Below are positions 5,720 through 14,308 of a DNA stretch of 37,441 nt, piece by piece (positions within the stretch are counted from its first letter, which is position 1; every line of letters begins with the position of its first letter). This stretch comes from a virus. Location of the stretch: positions 1 to 37,441 of the IMG/VR virus record IMGVR_UViG_3300025108_000157; one strand, 5' to 3'. A program made the translations under genes and the position numbers. The notes beneath the pieces are model-generated. The model was not told the origin of the DNA, searched no databases, and saw only the letters and a list, made by a program, of their open reading frames with translations.

Positions 5720-8130
5720 TGCAAAAACTACAACTATATATTAATAATCAAAGAGTAGATTTGTTTAAAGATGAACAGGTTTCATTTAATCAATCTATTC
5801 AAAACATAAAAGACCCTGCAAAAATATTTACAGAATTTAGTCAAACGTTTACCATACCAGCTTCTAAAATTAACAATCAAATTTTTCAACATTATTACAA
5901 CTATGATATTGTAGATGGATTTGATGCAAGAAACAAAGTAGATGCTTTAATCGAATTAAATAACATTACGTTTCAAAGAGGTTATGTAAAATTAACTGGA
6001 ACAGAATTAAAAAACAACAGAATATATTCATACAAAATTACATTCTTTGGTAAAACTGTTAATTTAAAAGATGTTTTAGGAGATGACAAACTTGGTGTTT
6101 TAGATGATTTAGACCAATACAAATTAGATTATAGTGCAGGTTTAATAAAATCAAGATTACAAAGTCCTTCTGGAGCAATATTATGTCCTTTAATTACTTC
6201 AGGTGCAAGTGGAGTTGAGTCAAGATTATTTTATAATTCTGATAATTCAAAACATTTAGACGATACAGGAAACTTATATTATCATACAGGAAGCTCTCAC
6301 GATCACGGTGTTTTATGGTCAGACTTAAAATATGCTATAAGAGTTTATGAAATTATAGAAGCAATAGAAAACCAACCTAACTACGATATAACTTTTACTC
6401 GTGATTTTTTCAGTACAACAAATACAGAATTTTATAATCTTTATTTATGGTTACATAGAAAAAAAGGAAGTGTAGAACCTGCTGTACAAGTTACTACATA
6501 TCCAACTTTAATTGATGCTTTCCCTTTGTCAGGATTAAACAATAGAACAACTAATGTTACTGGTTCTGCTATAATAATAAACGAAGGACTTTTGCCTACT
6601 ATACAACAAGATTTAACTTTAACTACAGGTTCAAGCACACCTTATGATGTGACAATAAATCGTAATAATACTTTATTTGCACAATTTACAGGAAACGTAG
6701 GAACAAAAACTTTTAATAAATCTCAAATAGGAACTATGGATGCTGCTGTTTATACAGTAATAGTTAGTATTTCAGACCCTTTAGGTTTAACTTTTTCAAG
6801 TATAAAATGGGAATTTTCAGGTTATGATGGTCAGACTTGGACAGATACTTACGATACAAGTACATTCCAATTATACGCTACATTTGAATTTATAATTACA
6901 GAACAAATACCTGATATTAAAATAATAGATTTTCTTACGGGTTTATTTAAGATGTTTAATCTAACTGCTTACTATGTTAGTAATGCGCAGGATGCAGATT
7001 ATGGTAAAATAAGAGTTGAAAAATTAGACAACTTTTATGCAACAGGAACAAGTTATGATATTAGTGAATATGTAGATACGCAAACAGGTCAAGTTAATGT
7101 GGCTTTACCATATAAAGAAATAGAGTTTGGTTATGAAGGTACTGGAACTTTCCTTGCATTACAATACGAACAACTACAAAATAAAAGCTGGGGTGCAGAA
7201 CAATTTAAAGGAAATTCAACAGTAGGAAATAATTTTGATGCTCCTAACCCTGTTTATAAAATAACACTTCCTTTTGAACATATGCAATTTGAAAGATTAG
7301 TAGATGCTAACGCTTCTGGAATCGGAACTACTGATGTACAATGGGGATATTTTGTAGATGATAATCAAGAGGCATATATTGGAAAACCATTATTATTTTA
7401 TCCAATACAAATAACAAGTGGAACTGAAATATCATTTAGGACAGATTCAACTAATCATTCTCCTATAACTAATTATATTATACCAAGTAATAGTTTATCA
7501 TTAAGTTCTTCAACAAGTACAAAAAACATAAATTTTTATTTAGAAATAAATGAATATACATTAGATACAACATTTACAGGAACTTTATTTGAAGAAAATT
7601 ATTTAAGATATATACAAAACATTTTTAATGGTAAAAGAAGATTAACTAATATAAAAGCAGATTTACCTTTAAATATTATTAAAAACCTAAAAATGAATGA
7701 TAAGGTTACTATTAATAATCAAGATTATATCATTAATACTTTACAAACCAATTTAATTACAGGCAAAAGTAATCTTGAAATAATAAACGAACTTGAATCA
7801 GATAGTTTTGCTATAAGTATGTATTATAATGCAACAGGAACTTCTTGTTCAAGCGATTCAGGTAGAACTTTAGTTACTGTTTATTCAGATACTTCAAGCA
7901 TAGTATTTGGAACTCAAAACGTTATACAAACTATAGGTAAAATATACGCTAATAAAGAACTAACTGTTTTTGCAGATAGTGGGAATTATAGTAATGTTGG
8001 AGGTAGTAAATATGACAGGTGGAACAAAATAGCTTACACACCTACTGCTCCGTCTTTGTTGTTAGAAGGTTGGTGGCAGTCAGAATTTGAAAATGCTACA
8101 GGAGAATATCCTAAAGGATGTGGTTCTTAA
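5719..8130 (+). CDS. Putative tail hub / baseplate protein
   Basis: An 803-residue protein. The N-terminus (residues 1-130) has a segment about DPAKIFTEFSQTFTIPAS, followed by a region describing offsets and a middle beta-rich part; near residues 650-690 a small beta domain with DKVTINNQDYIINTLQTN resembles the hub domain of gp27-like and prophage tail proteins. Such hubs close the tube tip and bind the fibres. The C-terminal 110 residues are Cys/Ser/Gly-rich and not recognised. It sits immediately before the tape measure region. No second copy is present because the window ends earlier. Confidence 0.5.
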   Translation: MQKLQLYINNQRVDLFKDEQVSFNQSIQNIKDPAKIFTEFSQTFTIPASKINNQIFQHYYNYDIVDGFDARNKVDALIELNNITFQRGYVKLTGTELKNNRIYSYKITFFGKTVNLKDVLGDDKLGVLDDLDQYKLDYSAGLIKSRLQSPSGAILCPLITSGASGVESRLFYNSDNSKHLDDTGNLYYHTGSSHDHGVLWSDLKYAIRVYEIIEAIENQPNYDITFTRDFFSTTNTEFYNLYLWLHRKKGSVEPAVQVTTYPTLIDAFPLSGLNNRTTNVTGSAIIINEGLLPTIQQDLTLTTGSSTPYDVTINRNNTLFAQFTGNVGTKTFNKSQIGTMDAAVYTVIVSISDPLGLTFSSIKWEFSGYDGQTWTDTYDTSTFQLYATFEFIITEQIPDIKIIDFLTGLFKMFNLTAYYVSNAQDADYGKIRVEKLDNFYATGTSYDISEYVDTQTGQVNVALPYKEIEFGYEGTGTFLALQYEQLQNKSWGAEQFKGNSTVGNNFDAPNPVYKITLPFEHMQFERLVDANASGIGTTDVQWGYFVDDNQEAYIGKPLLFYPIQITSGTEISFRTDSTNHSPITNYIIPSNSLSLSSSTSTKNINFYLEINEYTLDTTFTGTLFEENYLRYIQNIFNGKRRLTNIKADLPLNIIKNLKMNDKVTINNQDYIINTLQTNLITGKSNLEIINELESDSFAISMYYNATGTSCSSDSGRTLVTVYSDTSSIVFGTQNVIQTIGKIYANKELTVFADSGNYSNVGGSKYDRWNKIAYTPTAPSLLLEGWWQSEFENATGEYPKGCGS

Positions 8131-8139
8131 AATAAAATT

Positions 8140-8283
8140 ATGATAAAAAATATATTAGAGTTACTAAAGATCGTAGACGGAGAAACAGAAACAATTAGAA
8201 TTGCACAAGGCAAATATAAATTAGCTGAAACCTTTAAAGAAGGATTTAAACAAATTAAAAAAGAAATAAAATGGCAGAAGTAA
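8140..8283 (+). CDS. Small helical protein, unknown
   Basis: A 47-residue ORF starting after the AAATTATG context typical of starts in this window and overlapping the tape measure start by 13 nt. It is Lys/Glu rich and predicted helical. It could be a small tail protein or a translation-coupling leader for the tape measure gene. No relative is visible in the window. Confidence 0.4.
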   Translation: MIKNILELLKIVDGETETIRIAQGKYKLAETFKEGFKQIKKEIKWQK

Positions 8284-10022
8284 TACAAGTCCAATTAGAT
8301 ATAGAAACTAAAAAAGCAGAAAAAGGTGTTGATAACCTAACTGATGAAATAGTTAATCTTAATAAAGAAGTCAAAAAAGGAAATGAAGAAACTGCTAAAG
8401 GTTTAAAAGGTGTTGAAAAAGCATCTGATAAAACGGCTGGAGGTGTTAAGAAAATAGGAAGTGCATTAAAAGCTGTAGGTATAGGGCTTGTAGTTGCTGC
8501 TTTTGCAAAGTTTACAGAAGTTCTAAACGAAAACCAAAAAGTAGCTGACTTTTTTTCTATTACGTTTGAAACATTGTCATTAGCTTTTAACGACTTGTTT
8601 AATTTTATATTTGACAATACTGCTGGTATTACAAATTTCTTTAAAGCAGCGTTTGATGACCCTATACAAAATATGATTGATTTTGGTGTTGCTATTAAAA
8701 ACAATATAATTGAAAGAATACAATCTTCTATAGATACATTAGGGTTTTTAGCAGAAGCAGTAATGAAAGTATTCAAAGGAGATTTTGCAGGTGCATTAGA
8801 TTCAGCTAAAAATGCAGGTAAAGAATTAGTAGATGTTGTTACAGGTGTTGATGATTCATTTGACAAAACAGTAGAAGCAGTAGATAAAGTTGTTACTGCT
8901 ACTACAAATTATGTAAAAGAAACTGTCGAAGCTGCAACTGCAAATGTTAATCTTGCTAAAACAGCAGAATTGGCAGCAGTACAAAATCAAGGATTAATCG
9001 AGAAGTATGACCTACAAGCAGAAACATTAAGACAAGTAAGGGATGAAGAAAGAAATACTATAGCTGAAAGAAAGAAAGCAAATGATGAATTGAATGCTGT
9101 ATTAGATGAACAAGAAAAAGCAATGTTAGCTAATGCAAATGCTATACTTGCTGCAGCTCAAGCACAATTTGACAAAAACGATAGTGACCAAAATCAAATA
9201 GCATTAATAGAAGCACAAAACGAATTGTTAGCAGTACAGGCTACTGTTGCAGGTTTTAGATCAGAACAGAAAGCAAATGATTTAGCATTAGACAGAGAAC
9301 AGAAAGAATTAAATCAATCTATAAGTGATGCAGAAGCAGAAAGAAATAAAGCACAATCTGAATTTACAGCAGAACAAATAGAAAACGATTATTTAAGATT
9401 ACAGGCTCAATTAGATATTGCACAAAAAGAAGGGGAAATAGAATCACAAAGATTAACAGAAAAAAGAGATCAATACAAAGAAGGAACACAAGCGTATGTA
9501 GATGCTAACAACGAACTATTAGCATATCAACAAGAAAATGCAAATCAACAAGTAGCTATAGAGAAAGATTTAAATAAATCTAAAAAAGAATTAACCACAC
9601 AAGCCTTAACAGATATTGCAAGTATTGTAGGTAAAAATTCAAAGTTTGGTAAAGCTATAGCAATAGTACAGGCTATTAGAGATACTTATGCAGGTGCTAC
9701 AAAGGCATTGGCTCAAGGAGGTATATTTGGATTTATTGGTGCAGCAGCAGTTACTGCAGCAGGTATTGCAAACATAAAAACAATAACATCAACACCAGAC
9801 CCAACACCTCCAGCAGGAGCATCAGTAGGTGGTGGTTCTCCTGTTCCTCCAACACCAGCAACACCTCCTGCATTTAATGTAGTAGGTCAAGGAGCAACAA
9901 GTCAGTTGGCAGATGCATTAGGAACACAAGCACAAGAACCAGTCAGAGCATACGTTGTAAGTAATGATGTAACAACTGCACAAGGGCTTGAAAGAAATAT
10001 TGTTGAAGGAGCTACTATATAA
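8271..10022 (+). CDS. Tape measure protein
   Basis: A 583-residue protein that sets tail length. It begins with a short charged region, a hydrophobic segment at about 63-79, then a long coiled coil rich in Ala, Gln, Glu and Lys (roughly 220-450), a Gly/Ala-rich hydrophobic stretch near 480-505, and a Pro-rich linker (about 507-535). At the usual 0.15 nm per residue it would span near 85-90 nm; this is a rule of thumb. The length and domain order fit tape measures of flavobacterial siphoviruses. Confidence 0.8.
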   Translation: MAEVIQVQLDIETKKAEKGVDNLTDEIVNLNKEVKKGNEETAKGLKGVEKASDKTAGGVKKIGSALKAVGIGLVVAAFAKFTEVLNENQKVADFFSITFETLSLAFNDLFNFIFDNTAGITNFFKAAFDDPIQNMIDFGVAIKNNIIERIQSSIDTLGFLAEAVMKVFKGDFAGALDSAKNAGKELVDVVTGVDDSFDKTVEAVDKVVTATTNYVKETVEAATANVNLAKTAELAAVQNQGLIEKYDLQAETLRQVRDEERNTIAERKKANDELNAVLDEQEKAMLANANAILAAAQAQFDKNDSDQNQIALIEAQNELLAVQATVAGFRSEQKANDLALDREQKELNQSISDAEAERNKAQSEFTAEQIENDYLRLQAQLDIAQKEGEIESQRLTEKRDQYKEGTQAYVDANNELLAYQQENANQQVAIEKDLNKSKKELTTQALTDIASIVGKNSKFGKAIAIVQAIRDTYAGATKALAQGGIFGFIGAAAVTAAGIANIKTITSTPDPTPPAGASVGGGSPVPPTPATPPAFNVVGQGATSQLADALGTQAQEPVRAYVVSNDVTTAQGLERNIVEGATI

Positions 10023-10024
10023 AT

Positions 10025-10053
10025 GCAAAATTTTTAATCAATAACGTTATATA
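10025..10053 (+). promoter_or_regulatory. Candidate phage late promoter P3
   Basis: CAAAAT (10026-10031), 12 nt, ACGTTATATA (10044-10053), 4 nt before the protease ATG. It lies in the 35-nt gap between tail and head modules. Confidence 0.65.
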
Positions 10054-10057
10054 AAAT

Positions 10058-10957
10058 ATGAAGATAGTCGAATTAATACTTGACGAAAATCAAGATGCTT
10101 CTGGAATTGAAGCAATATCCATAGTTGAAAATCCTGCCATAGAAGAAGATTTTGTTGCTTTAAAAAGTAATGAAGTGAAACTTGCAGAAATAGATAAAGA
10201 AAAAAAGATATTAATGGGAGCTTTGTTAATACCAAACAAGCCTATATATCGAAATAATGGAGAAGATGAATATTATATATACTTCTCTAAAGATACGGTA
10301 TTGAAAGCATCCCAAATGTATTTGACAAAAGGTAATCAAAACAATTCAACATTAGAACACCAACATTCATTAAGTGGTTTAAGTTTAGTAGAATCTTGGC
10401 TTGTTGAAGATGAAGTACACGACAAGTCCAGAAAGTATGGTATGAATGTACCTGTAGGTACTTGGATGGGAGCTGTAAAAGTTAACAATGATGAAGTCTG
10501 GAATGACTATGTTAAAACAGGTAAAGTCAAAGGGTTTTCTATAGAAGGCTACTTTGCAGATAAAATGGAACGTCCAAAAGAATCAATAAAAGAAGATATG
10601 TCAGAAAAACAAGCAGACTTACTATTAAGTCAAATAGAAAAAATCGTTAAAGGCGAAAAAGTTGAATTAGCTGAAAGCGTAATACAATTACTTAAATATC
10701 ATAAAGGCGTAGAAATATTTTCAGAAAACATTAATATAGATATAAAGGAAATTGATTCAGCAAAAAATAGTTTAGAAGTAGATTTAAAAGATTTAATGTC
10801 AGATATGGAAAAACTTGCTAAAGGTATAAATTCTGCTGATACTGCTGCTAAATTATTAGGTATGTCAGTTAGTGAAATACCAAATTATAATAAAGCTATA
10901 CAAGCAGCAAAATTAGGATTTAAACAAGAAGCAAAAGCAAAAAGATATTTAAAATAA
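10058..10957 (+). CDS. Prohead maturation protease, XkdF-type
   Basis: A 299-residue protein. Residues 95-165 carry the signature of XkdF-like serine proteases: LEHQHSLSGLSLVESWLVED with candidate catalytic H101 or H103, then GTWMGAVKV and KGFSIEGYF with Ser161. These proteases cleave the scaffold and capsid during head maturation. Residues 170-299 are helical and may act as a scaffold-like tail. It opens the head module behind promoter P3 and precedes scaffold and capsid genes, as expected. Confidence 0.85.
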   Translation: MKIVELILDENQDASGIEAISIVENPAIEEDFVALKSNEVKLAEIDKEKKILMGALLIPNKPIYRNNGEDEYYIYFSKDTVLKASQMYLTKGNQNNSTLEHQHSLSGLSLVESWLVEDEVHDKSRKYGMNVPVGTWMGAVKVNNDEVWNDYVKTGKVKGFSIEGYFADKMERPKESIKEDMSEKQADLLLSQIEKIVKGEKVELAESVIQLLKYHKGVEIFSENINIDIKEIDSAKNSLEVDLKDLMSDMEKLAKGINSADTAAKLLGMSVSEIPNYNKAIQAAKLGFKQEAKAKRYLK

Positions 10958-10961
10958 AATT

Positions 10962-11345
10962 ATGAGTAAGCATATAAACAAAATATTCAGTATGATTCAA
11001 ACTGAATTAAAATCAGAAAAAGTTGAATTAGGTGTAGACGATTATAATAAATTTTTAAAAGAATTATTAACTATTGATAAAGATTTAAGAAATGAAGTTG
11101 GAAATTATGTTTCACTAAAAAATAAAATTATAGCTATAAGAAAAAATGTGAGCAAATTAAGTTTTAAAGCATCAGGAATATTAAAAGAAAGTGAAAAACT
11201 TGCTACACAAGATTTAAAAAAAGCTAAAGAATTAGGAGTTAATGCAAATATAATTACAAAACCATTTCAGCAAATTAAAAAAGATGTTAATGATATTGAG
11301 AAAAAAGCTGAAAGAGTTATCCAACAAACTGGAAAAATTAGATAA
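10962..11345 (+). CDS. Helical coiled-coil protein of head module, unknown
   Basis: A 127-residue, Lys-rich, nearly all-helical protein with heptad patterning. It starts 4 nt after the protease gene and is followed by a Cys-rich small protein and the scaffold. A role in capsid assembly is suggested by place only; I do not recognise the family. Confidence 0.6.
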   Translation: MSKHINKIFSMIQTELKSEKVELGVDDYNKFLKELLTIDKDLRNEVGNYVSLKNKIIAIRKNVSKLSFKASGILKESEKLATQDLKKAKELGVNANIITKPFQQIKKDVNDIEKKAERVIQQTGKIR

Positions 11346-11349
11346 TTAA

Positions 11350-11499
11350 ATGCCTAAAAAAACATTTTTTCCAAGTCATTCAAGTCCTAAAGGTTCAAGA
11401 CGTGCTTGTTTATGTAAAGACAAAAATACTTATTCAAGAAAGTGTTGTGATGGCTCTTTATGGGCGCAAGGCATAGGAGTTATATCAAGAACAATATGA
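11350..11499 (+). CDS. Small cysteine-rich head-module protein
   Basis: A 49-residue protein with the compact motif CLCKDKNTYSRKCCDGSLWAQ (residues 20-40, four Cys). I recognise this as a short conserved protein common beside capsid genes of phages of Bacteroidetes, with no known function; the cysteines may bind zinc. It lies between the helical protein and the scaffold and ends just before candidate promoter P4. Confidence 0.65.
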   Translation: MPKKTFFPSHSSPKGSRRACLCKDKNTYSRKCCDGSLWAQGIGVISRTI

Positions 11500-11503
11500 A
11501 AAT

Positions 11504-11532
11504 GCAAAAAAATTAATTAACCACGTTATATA
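11504..11532 (+). promoter_or_regulatory. Candidate phage late promoter P4
   Basis: CAAAAA (11505-11510), 12 nt, ACGTTATATA (11523-11532), 7 nt before the scaffold ATG. It would give extra transcription of scaffold and capsid, the most needed proteins. Confidence 0.65.
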
Positions 11533-11539
11533 TATAATT

Positions 11540-12199
11540 ATGAAATCAACTGAAATGTTAAACCAAATCAAGACGCTTCTAAATATAGAGGTTAAACTTG
11601 AAGAACAAAAACTTGATAACGGTACTCGTGTAGAAGCAGAGTCGTTTGAAAAAGGTAAAGAGATATTTATTCTTACAGATGACGAAAAAGTTGCTATGCC
11701 AGTAGGCGAATACCTACTTGAAGATGGCAGACTTGTAGTTGTTGCAGAAGAAGGAATTATTGATGACGTTAGAGAAGTATCTGACGAAGTTCCACAAAAG
11801 GAAGAAGAATCTAAAGACGAAACAGAAGATTTAGAGTACAAAGACAAAGAAGAAAAAATGGATGAAGAAGCTGATGTACAAGACTGGGAAGGTATGGAAA
11901 AAAGAATTAAAAATCTTGAAGATGCTATTGCTGATCTTAAATCTAAAGTCGGAGAAAAAAATATGGAAAAAGAAGTTGAAATGGAAGAAGAAGTTTCAAG
12001 ACAACCTAAATCCAGAACAGTTAAAGAAGAATTTAACGAAGAAGTAAACGAGCAATTGAAGGAAGAATTATCACAACCTGCTGCTGCTCCAATTAAACAT
12101 AATCCTGAATCAGGAAATACAAAAAAAGAACATTTTAGAATTTCGCCAAATAGAAAGCCTTCTACAATGGACTATATATTAAATCAATTAAATAAATAA
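11540..12199 (+). CDS. Putative capsid scaffolding protein
   Basis: A 219-residue, strongly acidic protein just upstream of the capsid gene. The N-terminal 75 residues form a small beta domain (TLLNIEVKLEEQKL, then VEAESFEKG and MPVGEYLLEDGRLVVV); a Glu/Lys-rich disordered part follows, with a coiled coil at about 118-140 and a basic C-terminal tail. This is the general pattern of scaffolding proteins that are lost or cleaved during maturation. The start sits 7 nt after candidate promoter P4. Confidence 0.7.
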   Translation: MKSTEMLNQIKTLLNIEVKLEEQKLDNGTRVEAESFEKGKEIFILTDDEKVAMPVGEYLLEDGRLVVVAEEGIIDDVREVSDEVPQKEEESKDETEDLEYKDKEEKMDEEADVQDWEGMEKRIKNLEDAIADLKSKVGEKNMEKEVEMEEEVSRQPKSRTVKEEFNEEVNEQLKEELSQPAAAPIKHNPESGNTKKEHFRISPNRKPSTMDYILNQLNK

Positions 12200-12211
12200 A
12201 AATAAATAATT

Positions 12212-13180
12212 ATGCCACAACCAACTATTACTACTACTTATGCTGGAGAATTTGCAGGTAAGTACATTGCTGCTGCTCTTTTGAGTGGTAACACATTAAG
12301 TCAGGGTGCTATCGAAATTAAGCCTAACATTAAGTTTAAAGAAGTTATGAAAAAAGTTGTTACTTCTGGTTTAATTACAGATGACTCGTGTGACTTCACA
12401 TCTGCTGGTTCTGTAACACTTACAGAAAGAATTATCCAGCCAGAACAATTTCAAGTAAATCTTGAATTATGTAAAACACCTTTTGAATCAGACTGGGGAG
12501 CTGTATCTATGGGATATTCTGCTTTTGATAACCTACCTCCTGATTTTTCAAGTTTCTTAATTGCTCACGTTGCAGAACAAGTATCTGCTTCAACAGAAAA
12601 CAATATCTGGCAAGGAAATCTTGGTGGTGCTGTAGCTGGAGAATTTGATGGATTCACAACTTTAGCTACTGCTGATGCTGACGTTATTGATGTTGCTGCT
12701 GTAGGTGGTGGTGTTAATTCTGGAAACGTAATTGCTGAACTTGGAAAAATCGTTGATGCAATTCCATCTACTTTATATGGTAAAGACGATTTACACATTT
12801 ACGTTTCACAAAACATTGCTAAAGCATATGTTAGAGCTTTAGGAGGATATGCTGCTATAACTAACGTTGCAGGAACTGAAAATGTAGGTTCTGTAGGAGC
12901 AAATGGTATTGACAACAGAGGTACACTTTGGTATGCTGGAGGAGAAAATCTTTCTATTGACGGTGTGAAAATCTTTGTTGCTAATGGTTTACCAAACAAT
13001 TATGCAATGGCTGCTCAAAGAAGTAACCTTTACTTTGGAACTGGATTAATGTCTGACTACAATCTTGTAAAATTGATTGATATGGCTGATATTGACGGAA
13101 GTAAAAACGTAAGAGTTATTATGAGATTTACTGCTGGAGTTCAATACGGAATAGGAAGCGAGATCGTTCTTTATTCTTAA
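12212..13180 (+). CDS. Major capsid protein
   Basis: A 322-residue protein placed after protease and scaffold and before a terminator. Residues 85-140 (PFESDWGAVSMGYSAFDNLP and following) and the C-terminal beta part resemble HK97-fold capsid proteins of flavobacterial phages. It forms the icosahedral shell. It uses Gly, Ala and Asn freely and its codons are typical of a highly expressed phage gene. The GC of the codons is a little higher than in the neighbours. The protein has no obvious N-terminal delta domain, consistent with a separate scaffold. Confidence 0.85.
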   Translation: MPQPTITTTYAGEFAGKYIAAALLSGNTLSQGAIEIKPNIKFKEVMKKVVTSGLITDDSCDFTSAGSVTLTERIIQPEQFQVNLELCKTPFESDWGAVSMGYSAFDNLPPDFSSFLIAHVAEQVSASTENNIWQGNLGGAVAGEFDGFTTLATADADVIDVAAVGGGVNSGNVIAELGKIVDAIPSTLYGKDDLHIYVSQNIAKAYVRALGGYAAITNVAGTENVGSVGANGIDNRGTLWYAGGENLSIDGVKIFVANGLPNNYAMAAQRSNLYFGTGLMSDYNLVKLIDMADIDGSKNVRVIMRFTAGVQYGIGSEIVLYS

Positions 13181-13201
13181 TAAATAAAATTAACCAAAAA
13201 T

Positions 13202-13237
13202 AAGGGTAGGTGGGGATAACCTACTTACCCTTTTTTT
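13202..13237 (+). terminator. Intrinsic terminator after major capsid gene
   Basis: AAGGGTAGGT pairs imperfectly with ACCTACTTACCC and is followed by seven T. There is no promoter motif between it and the tail tube gene at 13257, so it is probably leaky and lowers tube relative to capsid expression. Confidence 0.75.
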
Positions 13238-13256
13238 ATAAAATAAAATATAAACT

Positions 13257-13784
13257 ATGGCTTGTACATTAAACACAGGGAGAAAGTTACCTTGTAAAAG
13301 TGCCTTCGGTGGCATAAAAACAGTTTGGTTTGGAGACTTCGGAGGTATTACTGGTGTCACTGTAGATTCTTCTACAAAACAAGTAACAACTATCGCAGGA
13401 ACACAACCTGACTGGTATCAATTTGATGTAAAGGGTAATTCTTCACTTGAAACTACTGTAACAAGTTCAAGAGAAAATGGAACTACTTTTTATACACAAA
13501 CTTTAAATTTAACACTTACATTCCTTGATGCTAAAACTCAAGCAGAATTACAACAGATTGCAGTTGCAAGACCTTACGTTTGTGTTGAAGATTATTACGG
13601 AAATCAATTCTTATGTGGACTTGAAAACGGAATGGAGTTTGTTTCAGGAACAGTAGTTTCTGGAGCTGCAGCAGGAGATTTATCAGGATTCACTTTAGTA
13701 ATGGAAGGACAGGAAGAATTAGCTCCTTACTTTTTAGATTCAGGATTGATTGTTGCAGACGCAACACAAATTGAACCTAACTAA
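13257..13784 (+). CDS. Putative major tail tube protein
   Basis: A 175-residue beta-rich protein. It has the pattern I associate with tail tube proteins of phages of Bacteroidetes: an N-terminal TGRKLPCKSAFGG segment, a SSRENGTTFYTQTLNLTL segment at about 68-85, and a late AGDLSGFTLVMEGQEE segment. Tube proteins stack as hexamers around the tape measure. It lies between two terminators, away from the tail module, which is unusual but fits separate dosage control. The role is inferred from the motif pattern. Confidence 0.65.
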   Translation: MACTLNTGRKLPCKSAFGGIKTVWFGDFGGITGVTVDSSTKQVTTIAGTQPDWYQFDVKGNSSLETTVTSSRENGTTFYTQTLNLTLTFLDAKTQAELQQIAVARPYVCVEDYYGNQFLCGLENGMEFVSGTVVSGAAAGDLSGFTLVMEGQEELAPYFLDSGLIVADATQIEPN

Positions 13785-13806
13785 TATTTATTGATATTAA
13801 AAATTA

Positions 13807-13832
13807 AGCATCCTTCGGGGTGCTTTTTTTTT
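13807..13832 (+). terminator. Intrinsic terminator with TTCG tetraloop
   Basis: AGCATCC-TTCG-GGGTGCT followed by eight or more T. This is a stable UUCG hairpin and a strong terminator. Confidence 0.9.
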
Positions 13833-13846
13833 GCCTTAACATTTTC

Positions 13847-13875
13847 ACAAAATAACTTATTTATTACGTTATATA
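13847..13875 (+). promoter_or_regulatory. Candidate phage late promoter P5
   Basis: CAAAAT (13848-13853), 12 nt, ACGTTATATA (13866-13875), 4 nt before the ATG at 13880 and just after a strong terminator. No further terminator is seen until 24294, so it may drive portal, fibre and lysis genes. Confidence 0.65.
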
Positions 13876-13879
13876 TAAA

Positions 13880-14308
13880 ATGATTGTATTAAAGACTACT
13901 ACTTCGTCTCAAGCGTTTGAAATCATACCAAGAGAGTATGGTTCACAATTTACTTTGTCTATTACAGATGACAGTACTAATGTAACGCAAATTTATGAAG
14001 TTTCTAATGCTATAACATCTGGTAATTATTTGACGTTTAGTCAAGCATTTAGTCCTGTTTTAGTTGAAGGTCATTTTTACGATTTAGAATTATATACAGA
14101 CCCTAATTTTTGGAATACTAATTATTTTTTATGGGAAGTTTATAATGAATTTTGGAATGTAGATACAACAAACATTGTAGATATATTTAAAGACAAGATT
14201 TTCTGTACAGACCAAGAAATAGATCAAATGGATAATTTATACTATAACATCAATCAAGGTCAATACATAACAGACAATTCTTATAATAATGATTACATTG
14301 TAATATGA
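13880..14308 (+). CDS. Virion-associated protein, unknown
   Basis: A 142-residue protein, beta-rich in the first half (residues 1-80) with a conserved-looking segment DIFKDKIFCTDQE near residues 100-115. The stop overlaps the portal start (ATGA), so the two are coupled. I recognise similar proteins before portal or connector genes in phages of Bacteroidetes, but the role is not known. Confidence 0.6.
   Translation: MIVLKTTTSSQAFEIIPREYGSQFTLSITDDSTNVTQIYEVSNAITSGNYLTFSQAFSPVLVEGHFYDLELYTDPNFWNTNYFLWEVYNEFWNVDTTNIVDIFKDKIFCTDQEIDQMDNLYYNINQGQYITDNSYNNDYIVI

Noticed and set aside
11862-12047. Alternative + strand ORF inside the scaffold gene
   Set aside because: Lys-rich out-of-frame shadow of the acidic scaffold coding sequence; no separate start context.
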